From the NCBI GenBank assembly GCA_030765065.1, contig CM060990.1:4644001-4708000 (forward strand): DNA of 64,000 nt, read 5' to 3'. The translations under genes were made by a program, and so were the position numbers. Positions 1 to 10,364 of this stretch are shown here, one piece after another. The DNA comes from Deroplatys truncata. Its lineage: Eukaryota > Arthropoda > Insecta > Mantodea > Mantidae. The stretch's first letter is position 1; each line of letters starts with the position of its first letter. The notes beneath the pieces were generated by a model. That model was not told the origin of the DNA, did no database searches, and saw only the letters and a list, made by a program, of their open reading frames with translations.

Positions 1-1014
1 AGGTATCAGTTTCTTTGTACTCGAGTCCTTAGGCTTCATACACTCAGGCAGGAACGGTAAATCATTATACAGATCGTCAAGTTCTGTAGGATACTCGATA
101 TCGACTTCTAATATATATCCATGAGGATCATCTTCTTGTAGTCTTTCTAAGTCAATTTTTTCAGGTGATATCCACTCAAATCCACCATAAAGGAAGGAGT
201 GACCCATGGTCCACCCATATTGGTTATTAGCGTCCTCATATGTAATGAATTGGGTTGGTCTCGACGGATCATACTTGTCCATGTAAGCGTTATTAGCCTC
301 TGCATAACGGTGGGAGACTTGACATAAACCTCCTCTTATACCGGATTCCACCATGAGCAATTGGTCATAATCCTGTAACAGTACCAGCTGAATTCCTGTA
401 TACAGCAACATAGCGTCCCATATAAGTCCTGGAGAGGTAAAATAATGTGCTGGATCGACTTTATGCGTTTTGAGAGTTTGATCTCTAAATGTCTCGAAGA
501 CATCAGCTAGAAGAAGTACATCAGATATTAAGTAGAGGTCGCTGTACTCACCCAGGTTTCTTGCATTAAACAGCTCCCATACATTTCTAGCATGATCGTA
601 GTCAGAATCACTAATTTCTTCTTCATTCAGTTTATTGTATAAGTAGTTCTTAGGAGGCAGGCAGGTTTCGTTCAAGACGTCCCAAGAAGTGACGTAATCA
701 TAGGGAAATACACACTTACGTGTCATCAACTTCATCTTGTCTTCTCCGAAGCGTTTCAATGTTTCAGAGTACGATGTTAGATTCTTCACCAGCTTATCCA
801 AGCTTGTACTGAGAAACCGAAAACTATCTACAAACCGAAGCTTTATATCTCCTACATACTTGGGTAAGGATATATAGCTTTCTTCAGAGCTAGGAATTAC
901 TTCCACCCGCTCACTTGTAAGGGACGTGTTTATACCTGTAAGCGTTGTTTTACGCATTTTGACGATCGATATGGACAAAGTGGACTGGTAAAAACTACAA
1001 GAACATGCCACCAT
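1..1014 (-). CDS. Partial protein-primed type-B DNA polymerase, open at window edge
   Basis: The minus strand is open from a stop just upstream (1021-1023) to base 1, so the gene continues beyond the window. The first in-frame ATG is at 1012-1014 and another is at 955-957; only 1-919 matches the polymerase copy at 1619-2537. The reading contains typical features of polymerases from Polinton-like elements: the DSFRFLS block of the exonuclease region, the HRYAEANNAYM segment, and TYEDANNQYG, which matches the palm motif A region. There is no stop in about 338 codons, unlike the broken plus-strand copy. Such enzymes copy linear DNA from a protein primer. The amino end is missing because the copy begins at the inverted-repeat boundary, so this arm is probably a rearranged fragment rather than a working gene. 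The family call is firm; activity is not supported. Confidence 0.75.
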   Translation of the reverse strand, partial: MVACSCSFYQSTLSISIVKMRKTTLTGINTSLTSERVEVIPSSEESYISLPKYVGDIKLRFVDSFRFLSTSLDKLVKNLTSYSETLKRFGEDKMKLMTRKCVFPYDYVTSWDVLNETCLPPKNYLYNKLNEEEISDSDYDHARNVWELFNARNLGEYSDLYLISDVLLLADVFETFRDQTLKTHKVDPAHYFTSPGLIWDAMLLYTGIQLVLLQDYDQLLMVESGIRGGLCQVSHRYAEANNAYMDKYDPSRPTQFITYEDANNQYGWTMGHSFLYGGFEWISPEKIDLERLQEDDPHGYILEVDIEYPTELDDLYNDLPFLPECMKPKDSSTKKLIP

Positions 1015-2537
1015 CTGTAATCAGCATGGAGTTGCAAGGGTAGTTATGCCTACAAAGGAGAAATCGATTGTACAGTTTAAAATTTTTGAAAGGATGTTGA
1101 ATCTACCTTACGTCATCTACGCAGACTTTGAAAGCACTCTCTCTCCATGTCATACATGCATACCCAATCCTGAAACTTCATATCCATCCCCTTATCAGCA
1201 GCATGTTCCCATGAGTTTCTGCGTTTACGTTTAACCCTCAACCAACGTTGAACATCTGGAAACTGGTCTTCCTAAGCATCCCTATGTATATCGTGGTATT
1301 GATGCTGCTCAGAAGTTTATGGAATACTTGTCATTCCTTGCAAAGGAGATTAATAGTATATACAAATCCGTCATGTCTCTGAAACTTACAGATCAACAGC
1401 AGATGGATTTCAACGCCTCTACAGCATGCTACTTGTGCGGAAAAAACCTTTACTGAAGAGAACTATAAAGTACGTGACCATGATCACATCAGTGGTGAAT
1501 ATCGGGGAAGTCTGCATAATGAAAGTAATTTAGCATGTAAAACACCTAAATATATTCCAGTATTCATGAACAACCTCAGTGGGTATGACTCTCATTTCAT
1601 TGCTAAGGAGCTGGGATGTACAAGTGAGTGGGTGGAAGTAATTCCTAGCTCTGAAGAAAGCTATATATCATTCTCCAAGTATGTAGGAGATATAAAGCTT
1701 CGGTTTGTAGATAGTTTTCGGTTTCTCAGTACAAGCTTGGATAAGCTGGTGAAGAATCTAACATCGTATCCGGAAACATTGAAACACTTCGGAGAAGACA
1801 AGATGAAGGTGATGACACGTAAGTGTGTATTTCCCTATGAATACGTCACTTCATGGGACGTCTTGAACGAAACCTGCCTGCCTCCTAAGAACTACTTATA
1901 CAATAAACTGAATTAAGCAGAAATTAGTGATGCTGACAACGATCATGCTAGAAATGTATGGGAGCTGTTTAATGCAAGAAACCTGGGTCTGTACAGCGAC
2001 CTCTACTTAGTATCTGATGTACCTCTTCTAGCTGATGTCTTCGAGACATTTAGAGATCAAACTCTCAAAACGCATGAAGTCGATCGAGCACATTATTTTA
2101 CCTCTCCAGGACTTACATGGGACGCCATGTTGCTGTATACTGGAAATCAGCTGGAACTGTTACAGGATTATGACCAATTGCTCATGGTGGAATCCGATAT
2201 AACAGGATGTTTATATCAAGTCTCCCACCGTTATGCAGAGGCTAATAACGCTTACATGGACAAGCATGATCCGTCGAGACCAACTCAATTCATTACATAT
2301 GAGGACGCTAATAACCAATATGGGTGGGCCATGGGTCACGCCTTTCCTTATGGTGGATTTGAGTGGATATCACCTGAAAAAATTGACTTAGAAAGACTAC
2401 AAGAAGATGATCCTCATGGATATATATTAGAAGTCGACATCGAGTATCCTACAAAACTTCACGATCTGCATAATGATTTACCATTCCTGCCTGAGTGTAT
2501 GAAGCCTAAAGACTCTAGTACAAAGAAACTGATACCT
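1..2537. repeat. Inverted repeat, 919-base arms at 1-919 and 1619-2537
   Basis: The reverse complement of 1-919 aligns without gaps to 1619-2537, with scattered substitutions; the spacer is 699 bases. Both arms encode the same part of a DNA polymerase. The minus-strand arm has no stops, whereas the plus arm has stops at 1914-1916 and, just past the arm, at 2550-2552. The left arm may extend beyond the window. An inverted duplication, or two head-to-head insertions followed by deletion, would explain it. Confidence 0.9.
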
Positions 2538-3506
2538 CATCTTGGACCTTGAAAGAAGTATATAGTACATTACATGGCTTTGAAGCAAGCATTTAATCAT
2601 GGTCTACGGTTAACAAAAATTCATCGTGTGCTACAATTCCGCCAGTCACAGTGGTTAAAACCATATGTGGAATTTAAGATCACACTACGACAGCAGGCTG
2701 CAAATGATTTTGAGAAGGACCTCTACAAACTGTTTAACCCGCCATTTGGAAAAACAATGGAAAACCTTCGTAACCGTATGGATATACGACTGGTGACAAA
2801 TGAGAAGACTCTGGAAAAGTTAATTGCAAAGCCTACGTTTATCGATCGAACATTATATGCTGCTAATCTAGCCTCTGTACATATGGCCTCTCGTCAGATC
2901 GTATTCAACAAGCCTATATACATTGAAATGAGTGTGTTGGATATCTCCAAGACATTAATGTACCACTATTATTATGATGTGTTGTTGCCATATTATGGAT
3001 CTGAAAACCTGAAGCACATGTATATGGATACTGATTCGTTCATTCATCGTGTGATGACTGAAGATGTCTACCAGGACAAGCTACGTTTTCTCGATCACCT
3101 AGATACAGCCGATTACCCTGTCAACCATATATGCTATTCAGCTCTAAACAAGAAGGTGTTGGGAAAATTTAAAGATGAAGCTAATGGTAAAATCAACCAG
3201 CGCTTTGTCGGACTACGACCTAAAATGTATGCACTAGATATCCATGACTCAATGATAAAAAAGATTAAAGGCATTAAACGTAGTTCCATCAATCTGTACA
3301 TTACATTTGAGAGTTATGCTGACTGTCTTAAAACCGGAGAAATCATCAGAACACCCATGAATCTGATCCTATCTCGGGAGCATGCTCTTGCCACAGTGCA
3401 AGTGAATAAAATCACATTGACTCCGTTTGATGATAAAAGAATTATTGCTGAGGATGGAATAATGACGTATGCGTATGGACATTACGCCATTACAACCAAC
3501 GCTTAA
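938..3506 (+). pseudogene. Broken protein-primed type-B DNA polymerase (third Polinton lineage)
   Basis: A nearly full-length polymerase can be followed on plus. A Cys-rich stretch lies at about 938-1010. The exonuclease I block VIYADFEST is near 1120. A Cys/His segment like recombination endonuclease VII (CYLCG then RDHDHISGEYRG) lies at about 1425-1545. The palm motif TYEDANNQYG is near 2296 and the catalytic YMDTDSF near 3020. Breaks are clear: a stop at 1018-1020, a frame change before 1046, a stop near 1232, an extra A in a run near 1441 that shifts the frame, and in-frame stops at 1914-1916 and 2550-2552. From 1566 to 3506 the frame is otherwise single. It is clearly different in sequence from the polymerases of the two complete Polintons in this window, and no capsid or integrase genes accompany it here, so it is a relic of another lineage. 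Confidence 0.85.
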
Positions 3507-3964
3507 AAGAATGTAAGTCGGAGATGAAGATTTTCTCGTGAGTTTACAATCTTAAAAAAAATGAAGGTTATCCGTGTGCTGTGTATGCAACTATCTGATG
3601 ACTGATGAAGAAAGAAAAAGATGGATGGGAAGGTGGTAACCCTGCCATTAGGAGTAATCCTAGTGCTAGTCTCAAGCCTAGATAAAAAGGGGAGAGACAC
3701 CTACAACGAACTAAAATAAAGGTATTTTGGCGTAAACTTTTGAATTAAACCTCTCGAATAATAAAGCCCGAATAAACATTGCAATTTCACTAAAAGAAAG
3801 CTGAGGTTATCTCTGGTTAGCCAGATTAGGTTAGACGATGACTGAGTGGAATAGATGATGAGATGAACGTTTGGAATGGTCAGGTTAATCTAGTCTAGGT
3901 TCTCGTACTTATTATCTAAGTTATGAAGGATGGATTAGCTTAGATTACCTTAGCAATGGGCTGG
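3507..3964. other. No gene recognised
   Basis: Polymerase-flanking DNA with short open frames only. I see no convincing gene, RNA or terminal repeat that would mark the end of the relic element. Confidence 0.5.
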
Positions 3965-4150
3965 TTACGTGTGGTTCTTCCGTTTTGCTACGTGGTTACT
4001 TAGTTGCTACGTGTCGTTACGTCGTGTGACGTTTCTGGTTACGAGATGTCACGTGATGTTGCGTGGTTACGTGCTTATGTTACTTAGTATGACGTCTTGT
4101 CATGCTGTTATGTTACGTTGTGTTACGTCTTGTTACGTGGTTACGTTAGA
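3965..4150 (+). repeat. Degenerate short repeat rich in GTTACGTG-like words
   Basis: The words TTACGT, TACGTGG and GTTACG recur at irregular spacing of roughly 10 to 20 bases across this stretch, giving a degenerate simple array. The small open frame through it reflects the repeat and is not a gene. Confidence 0.6.
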
Positions 4151-4369
4151 TGATGATAGGAATGAATAGACAATAAGAAGATCCAGAACATACAAGGTGG
4201 GAATAGGTTAGGACGTATACTTCACTGTAAACCGATATACAGTTTGTCCCTCTCCGTCTCGCACACTACTGTTTAACATATAAAAATTTTGTAAGGTTTA
4301 GAAAAAAGTATATAAAAGTGTTGTAACGTTGGATGAGAAATGTTTTATAATCTAGTTACTCTCTATATT

Positions 4370-5955
4370 ACCGTATAAATCTACATTCCTCCTTCTTCTT
4401 CAACCTCTGTCTATCCTTGTACCACTCCCATTTTCCACATTTCTCCCATATAAATGTATACTCTACTCCTCAACCCCTCTCTAGCCTAGCACCTCTCCTC
4501 GTATTCCCTACCGCTCTCATATAAATGCATTTTCCTCCTTGAAGACTCTCTCAACCTAGCACCTGCCTTCGTTTTCCTCGTCTCTCCATATAAACGCATA
4601 CTCTGTCATTCAAACCTTCCTGCCTAATACCTCTTCTCGGTTTGCTAGCTCTCGAATATAAAAACGCTATATTCTACCCTTCAAGTCCTGTATGGTCTAG
4701 TACCTCTCCTCGTATTCCCTATCTCTTCCGTATAAAGCGTAACCCCTCCTCCTTCAGCATCAGTCTAGTCTAGCACCTCTCCTCGTATTTCCCTATCTCA
4801 CCCGTATAAGCCTATATTTCCGTCCTTCAGCATCTGTCTAGCCTACTATCTGTTCACGTTTTCCCTATCTTTCCCATAAAAGTCATACTCCACACCTCAA
4901 ACCCTGTCTAGCCTAACACTTCTCATATTCCCCTAGCTCTCTCATATAAGGCGCATTCCTCTACTTCAGCCCTGTATAGCCTAGCATCGACCCTAGTATT
5001 CCCTATTTCTCGCATATAAACACCTACTCTATCATTCAAACTTCCTAGCCTAATACCTCTCCTCGGTTCGCTATCTCTCCCATATAAAACGCCATATTCT
5101 ACCCTTCAAGTGCTGTTTAGTATAGCATCTTTCCTTGTATTCCCTATCTCTCTCGTATAAAGCGTATCCTTCCCTCCTTTAGCATCTGACTAGCCTAGCA
5201 TCATCCCTGGTATTCGCTATCTCTCCCCTATAAACACATTTTCCTCCTTGAACCGTCGTATCTACCCTCATTTTCCCTATCCTTTCCCACATAAACGCAA
5301 AAGTGGCCCAGCTTCTGTCTATAATACCGTCTGTCTCCGTTTTCCATACATTCCTCATATAAGCGTATGCCCTACTCATTAACCTCTGTCTACACTAGCA
5401 CCTCTCCTCGTATGCCCTATCTCTGTCGTATAAAGCATATCCTACCCTCCGGGAGTCCCTGCCCTACCTCGGAATTCTTCTCGTTTCCCCGATCTTCTCC
5501 ATATAAACGCATTTTTCCTCCTTGAAGGTTCTCTCAACCTAGCATATACCTTCGTTTTCCTCGTCTCTTCATATAAAAAGCCCTACTCTACCCTTCAAGC
5601 CCTGAATAGTCTAGTACCTCTCCACGTATCCTCTATCTCTCCTGTATATGTATCCGTATTCCCCCTGCTTCAGCATCGGTCTAGCCTATTATCTGTTCAC
5701 GTTTACCCTATCTTTCCCATATAAACAGCTATTCCACTTCTCAAACTCTGTCTAGTCAAACACTTCTCCTCGTATTCCCCGTATCTCTCATATAAAGCAC
5801 ATCCCCACTCCTTCAGCCTCTATGTAGCCTAGCGTCGATCCTCGTAGTCCCTATCTTCCCCATATAAACGCATTTTCTCCGCATCCACCCTCGTTTTCCC
5901 TATCCTTTCCCATATAAACGTAAAACTGCGCCAGAATCCCTCTGTATACCCTACT
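4370..5955 (+). repeat. TATA-rich minisatellite, units of about 60 to 70 bases
   Basis: About 1.6 kb of pyrimidine-rich imperfect tandem units. A typical unit reads as CTCGTATTCCCTATCTCTCC, then CATATAAA, then a CTTCAA / GTCTAGCCTAGCACCTCT block. Almost every unit keeps a TATAAA word. Units are diverged, so the array is old. No open frame crosses it. Confidence 0.8.
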
Positions 5956-5964
5956 CACGTTGTT

Positions 5965-6450
5965 GGTTCAACGAGCCCAATTTGCATGTGTCGGATTCTG
6001 TTAACAGACATAATTGTGTTTATGGCTACGCGAAAACTCCAATGTTACTGTTCAACAGGATTATCTGCCTTCGGGAGTGATTGTGTGGGAGGAAGTGACA
6101 TATAAGGGTTTATTTGGACCTTTTATTTTCGATGCGAATGTCACGGGGAAACGTACCCGGATCTGCTACAGAACAACGTTGATCCTCTATTATAGGCACG
6201 GGATGACTTTGAAGATTTGTTGTGCCAGCAAGATGGGGCTCTGCCGCATTACGCTCTGGTAGTACGACAATGGCTTAATGAGTGGTTTCTAAGAATGTAG
6301 ATTGGACGTCGCGATCGTAATGAATGGCCCACAAGATGCCGCGATCTATCTCCTAAAGACATTTTTTTGAGGGTTTTTAAAGGATTACGTTTACAAGCAT
6401 ACTACCCAAAACGATGCTCATCTGTGTCAGGTTATTACTCAGGAATTCAA
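5965..6450 (+). pseudogene. Relic of a mariner/Tc-like DDE transposase, catalytic half
   Basis: Conceptual reading in shifting frames gives the pattern of insect DDE transposases: NVTVQQDYLPSGVIVWEEVT, then a GPFIFDANVTG-like segment, then the region equivalent to QQDGA...HYAL around 6220-6250, followed by a WLNEWF-like stretch and the SPDLSP-like region near 6345. The frame changes several times (near 6150, 6200 and 6260) and stops interrupt it. It is a dead fragment. A separate relic at 46370-46700 looks like the amino-terminal half of the same kind of transposase. Confidence 0.7.
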
Positions 6451-7957
6451 TTTAATTCCCATGGATGTCAACGGAAAGGCACGTGAAAATATGCAATTAG
6501 ACTTCAAGCCTGCGCCGTCTTGAATGGAGCCCATTTTGATCAGAATGTATGAAATCGATGAAGAGAAAGTTTTAATATATTTCACAGCTTTCTTAGTGGT
6601 GTTAAAATGAGTAATAATATTTTTGTATGGCTTTTTATTTCTCATCAAAAATTTGCCACCCAGTTAAAGCGCTGTTCATATCTTTAGTAATGTAAACCAC
6701 GCTATCGATGCTTTGATTCACTCTACGGTTTTATTTTACTCAATGCGATATAAAGGCCCTTATTAGAACTAGAGATCTATTGTTTGTTTCATAGCTGATG
6801 AACTCTGGTTTTGCACACGTCACTCGCGTCCCCTAAAGAGCATTTAAGATTTTGACAGAGCAGAAGCCAGAGAAGACACGCTAAGATAGCAGTGTCTGAT
6901 TAGCACAATGGCCAAGCGTCTTCCCCACACCATAGTCCATGATGTCATTAAATACTTTTTACCTCAGACCAAGCAAAAGGATCGGTCATTAAGTTGAGTA
7001 CACTAGTAATGAGATGGCTGGCGCTGCTGGTCGAGTAACAACAATAACAACAATGATGATGAGCAAACAAACGCCATGTTCAACGTCGCGACTGCAGCGG
7101 CAAAATATTAAACCAGTACTTACTTTAAAAACACGCCTCATATAAGCGCACAGAGTTTCATCTAGATGGATCAATTGATGTTCATTTGTATTTAAGTGGT
7201 AGGTAATAGAGATTAAATGTCAGTGTCTAGAATCCAGATGTATCTGGTGCCATAAATATTACTTGAGTGAAATATGAGCGACATGTTATAAACGATATAC
7301 AACGCCCCCCTAAAACAACTCAATTTTAAAAGATTTTAAGCCTCCCTAGTTACCCCATTGAACGCGAAGTCATTACAAATCGGCCGTACCTGCAAAAAAG
7401 TGTCAGAAGTAACCTCTGAAATCCATATTCAACAAAAACGGGATTGAAATTTGGTGACATAAGTATGAAAAACGAAACCCTAACCCATAGTTTCCAAAAT
7501 GTTGAAAACATATATAGCCAGAGACCCTCTGAAAAAACTGTGATTTTCAGTGATGAAAGAATTGTCAAAATCGCTTCAGTGGTTTTTGAAACTACGCTAA
7601 ATACACACACACCCACACCCACACACAAACACAAATTTTCTGTTTTTATAATACTAATGTATATTATTGCAACTTTCAATATAATAAAGTGGAATATGAA
7701 GGCTTGTATACTGACGAGTATTTTTTACCTGTGTTATAAGAAGCAATCCTGGCAACGAACACAGAAACTGCTCCGCAACAAGGCCATGTAAACTGTTATT
7801 ACTAGAGGGCGGATTAAAGTGAATTGATCCGTGATTTCAAGTTACCGATGCAGAGAACACGTCTTGGCACGTGTCCTCTGGGTAATGGAATGGAGTGTGT
7901 ATCGGAAGGGACTCGGTAGCGATCCAGTGAATTGGTATATTTAGTTTTGCCCCTCGA
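6451..7957. other. Host-like DNA without a recognised gene
   Basis: AT-rich DNA with short open frames only. A (CA)n-type microsatellite lies near 7602-7632 and several A/T runs occur. The open frames at 7350-7679 and 7444-7791 overlap on opposite strands and show no known domain. The last bases before element 1 are a G run that provides its target duplication. Confidence 0.5.
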
Positions 7958-7963
7958 GGGGGG
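7958..7963. repeat. Left target site duplication of element 1 (GGGGGG)
   Basis: Six G directly before the first AGT of the terminal repeat; the same six lie at 24616-24621 after the other end. Confidence 0.7.
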
Positions 7964-8151
7964 AGTAGTAGTTAAGTCCCCTCTTTAAGCGTTTGGATTA
8001 AGGATAATCCTGCCGCTAGGTGGCGTTGGTGTCGCTTTAATCCGTCTTAATGCGCCATAATCCGTTGGATTAAGGTGTATTAAGGGATTAGTGCGAAAAG
8101 TTGCCACTAGCGGTGAGGATTACGGTTAAATCCAAACGCTTAAAGAGGGGA
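7964..8151 (+). repeat. Left terminal inverted repeat of element 1
   Basis: 188 bases, matching the reverse complement of 24431-24615 with few changes. It begins with three AGT triplets, where the right end has two. The repeat is itself an imperfect palindrome: the outer arm begins CCCCTCTTTAAGCGTTTGG near 7978 and the inner arm ends with its complement at 8150. The core GATAATCCTGCCGCTAGG lies in the outer arm and also occurs in the terminal repeat of element 2. Words TAATCC/GGATTA recur at least seven times. These ends are the expected origins of protein-primed replication. Confidence 0.92.
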
Positions 8152-9112
8152 TATGTTGAATTGAGTTAGAATGGATTGATTGGACAAAGGGATATGAAAA
8201 TGAGGGATTAAGAGGAACGGGTTTGTGTGAGGTGTTGTGCGTGCGGAGTCGGGGATGTGAAAGAGGAGAAAACATGGCGTTTGCGGTATAAAAAGTGAGT
8301 AGAACAGGAAGTGACGTGGCTTGAGGTGATTGGTAAAAATAAGACAAGATGTGATTGGTGTAGGAAGAGAAAGAGATGGTTTGTATTGGAGGAAATGGAA
8401 TGTGAGGAAGTGAGATATGGAAAAACCGGCATGGTGAGGAAGCGATAATGAGTGTGGGAAAGGAAGTGAGTAGCGATAAAATAGGAAAGCGGATATCCGG
8501 AGGAAGTGGAGTGTTTGTTAATTGGCAGGAAGGGGATATGGAAAAACCGACATGGGGAGGAAGTGATAAGTTTGCGGTATAAAAAGTGAGTATAACAGGA
8601 AGTGACGTGGCGTGAGGTGATTGGTGAAAATAAGCGAAGATGTGATTGGTGGATGAAGAGAGAGAGATGCTTTGTATTGGAGGAAATAAGAATGACTGGT
8701 GTGAAAAGAAGGTATATGTGAGTGTGTATAAAAGATGATGATTAGAGAGGATGATATTGGATGTATTGGACAAAGAGATGTCAAAATGGGTAGGAAATGA
8801 ATGTGTGGGATGAAGAGGAACGGGTTTGAGGGAGGTGTTGTGCGTGTGGAGACGGGGATGTGAAAGAGGAAAAAACATGGCGGTAGCGGTATAAAAAGTG
8901 AGTGTAACAGGAACTGATGTGGCGTGTTGTGATTGGTGAAAATAAGACGAGATGTGATTGGTGGAGAAAGTTGAATAGATGTTGCGGATTGGAGGCAATA
9001 AGATGCGTTGTGATTGGTTGGAAGAATGACTGGTGAGAATAAATGGTATATGTGGGATGGAAGAGAAGGTATAAAAGGAGGGTTTGAGATAGAAAAGAAA
9101 TGATTAGCAAGG
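8152..9112 (+). promoter_or_regulatory. Terminal promoter-like region with three degenerate repeats of about 300 bases
   Basis: Three modules each carry TATAAAAA (8287-8294, 8578-8585, 8890-8897), followed by an AGGAAGTGACG-like word and a CCAAT box read as ATTGG. Exact AGGAAGTGA words lie at 8306, 8405, 8461, 8558 and 8597. A fourth box, TATAAAAGG, is at 9070-9078, about 40 bases before the ATG of the secreted protein. A similar set occurs in reverse at the matching end of element 2. The arrangement resembles a viral early promoter or enhancer next to a terminal origin. Function is inferred from motifs only. Confidence 0.6.
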
Positions 9113-10324
9113 ATGATTGCTATAGCGTTGATGATAGTGGGGATTGCTAGCGCTGAGAGGAGTTGCGTTAGTTTTGGGAGGCGTGGGTTCGAGTTGAATG
9201 ACGAGACGGGTCATTTGGAAAATGTGACAAGATGCGATAAGGATTATGAATTGTTGCCGAACTGCACGTGCGTATACCGTAAGGGTAGTGGGTGTAGGTT
9301 TGGTTCTGATTTTATTAACTTAGGGACGCTTAAGAACGTGTATAATTGTTTAAAGCCGATGACGAGATGTCAGAGGGGTGGAAAGTGTGGAGGAATGATG
9401 TATGGTGGTGTTAAAATTGGTCAATTTGAATGTCCTGAGGGTTACGTTGTAAATGCGAGATGTGGATGTGAAAAAGGTAAGACGAGGGAGGATGTGGGTT
9501 GTAAATTTTATAAAAAGCCGGTGAGTATGTATGCTAGCGACAACAGTTCGATTCTTGTGGAGATGTTAGATTGTAGTTTTTTGATGGATACGGTAGACTT
9601 GCCGGAGGGTTTGGAATTGGAATGGAAATTGACACCTGAGGAGAGTGAGCTTGTGATGGCTTATAGTGTTGTAAATGAGATGAATTCTTATTTTTCTGAA
9701 AATTTCGTATATATATTTGGGGAATGTGGAAAATGGGGAGAATGGCAGTTAAATATAGGTGGAGGTAGGAAAGTGAGTGGAAGGGTGAAGAGATCGTCAA
9801 GGTGGTCGGCGGAGGGAAATTTGAAGCTAAATTCGGAATGTAATGGTAATGGAGCGCAAGCGGGGAGAGTATCGGTGAACAGTATTAGGAAAGCGGCACC
9901 GGAAAGGTGTAGGAAAGGGATGGATACGGTGAAGCAAAAGCTGAAAAAGGAATGCGATAGTAAGCGGAAGGAAGTAAAGAGAGATGTTGGGGTTGCGAAG
10001 AGAAAGAACGAAGAATGTGAAGGAAGGGAAAAAGAAAGTGTGATGATGGAGAGAATGGAAAAAGAATTGGAAGCGAAGAAGCAGAACGTGACAAAGCATC
10101 AGAAGTTGGTGAACAGGATAAAAGGAAATGTGGGGAAAATGTTGGATGAGGTGGAGGCGTTGAAGCAGATGATTAGTAAATTGGGGAACGCATGCACCGG
10201 AGTAGATGTAGAATTGCCTAATTATGAAGCACTTTACGACGAAAACACAGAGGAGATAGAAGAGGAGGTTGTGAGAGGGGATGAAGAGGTAGATGAAGGG
10301 GTGATAGAATACGAGACGAGATGA
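9113..10324 (+). CDS. Secreted cysteine-rich protein with C-terminal coiled coil, unknown function
   Basis: 403 residues. Residues 1-14 form a signal peptide ending at an ASA site. The next 170 or so residues are rich in cysteine (for example CTCVYRKGSGC and CGCEKG), suggesting a disulphide-bonded extracellular domain. Potential N-glycosylation sites include NVT, NCT and NSS. Residues about 255-360 are highly charged with heptad-like Lys/Glu/Leu spacing and look like a long coiled coil; the tail is very acidic. There is no second membrane segment, so it would be secreted rather than anchored. TATAAAAGG lies about 40 bases upstream and AATAAA 35 bases downstream, so it has its own transcription unit. 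Element 2 has no counterpart in this window. Codons are strongly G-rich. I do not recognise the family. A spike, a decoy or a host-derived secreted factor are all possible. Confidence 0.75.
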   Translation: MIAIALMIVGIASAERSCVSFGRRGFELNDETGHLENVTRCDKDYELLPNCTCVYRKGSGCRFGSDFINLGTLKNVYNCLKPMTRCQRGGKCGGMMYGGVKIGQFECPEGYVVNARCGCEKGKTREDVGCKFYKKPVSMYASDNSSILVEMLDCSFLMDTVDLPEGLELEWKLTPEESELVMAYSVVNEMNSYFSENFVYIFGECGKWGEWQLNIGGGRKVSGRVKRSSRWSAEGNLKLNSECNGNGAQAGRVSVNSIRKAAPERCRKGMDTVKQKLKKECDSKRKEVKRDVGVAKRKNEECEGREKESVMMERMEKELEAKKQNVTKHQKLVNRIKGNVGKMLDEVEALKQMISKLGNACTGVDVELPNYEALYDENTEEIEEEVVRGDEEVDEGVIEYETR

Positions 10325-10358
10325 AAACTATAAGGCCCGTGAAACTAAATACATGAAT

Positions 10359-10364
10359 AATAAA
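10359..10364 (+). terminator. Polyadenylation signal AATAAA after the secreted protein
   Basis: AATAAA 35 bases past the stop codon, followed by T-rich sequence. It fits a mono-genic transcript for the upstream gene. Confidence 0.6.

Noticed and set aside
7350..7791. Overlapping open frames of 109 and 115 codons left of element 1
   Set aside because: They lie on opposite strands over the same DNA with a CA microsatellite and show no domain or signal of selection.
8126..8998. A 290-codon open frame on minus across the left end of element 1, with an overlapping 109-codon frame at 8781-9110
   Set aside because: It runs antisense through the promoter repeats; its repeated Ser/His/Pro-rich residues follow the purine-rich plus strand. 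No homologue is seen at the matching end of element 2.
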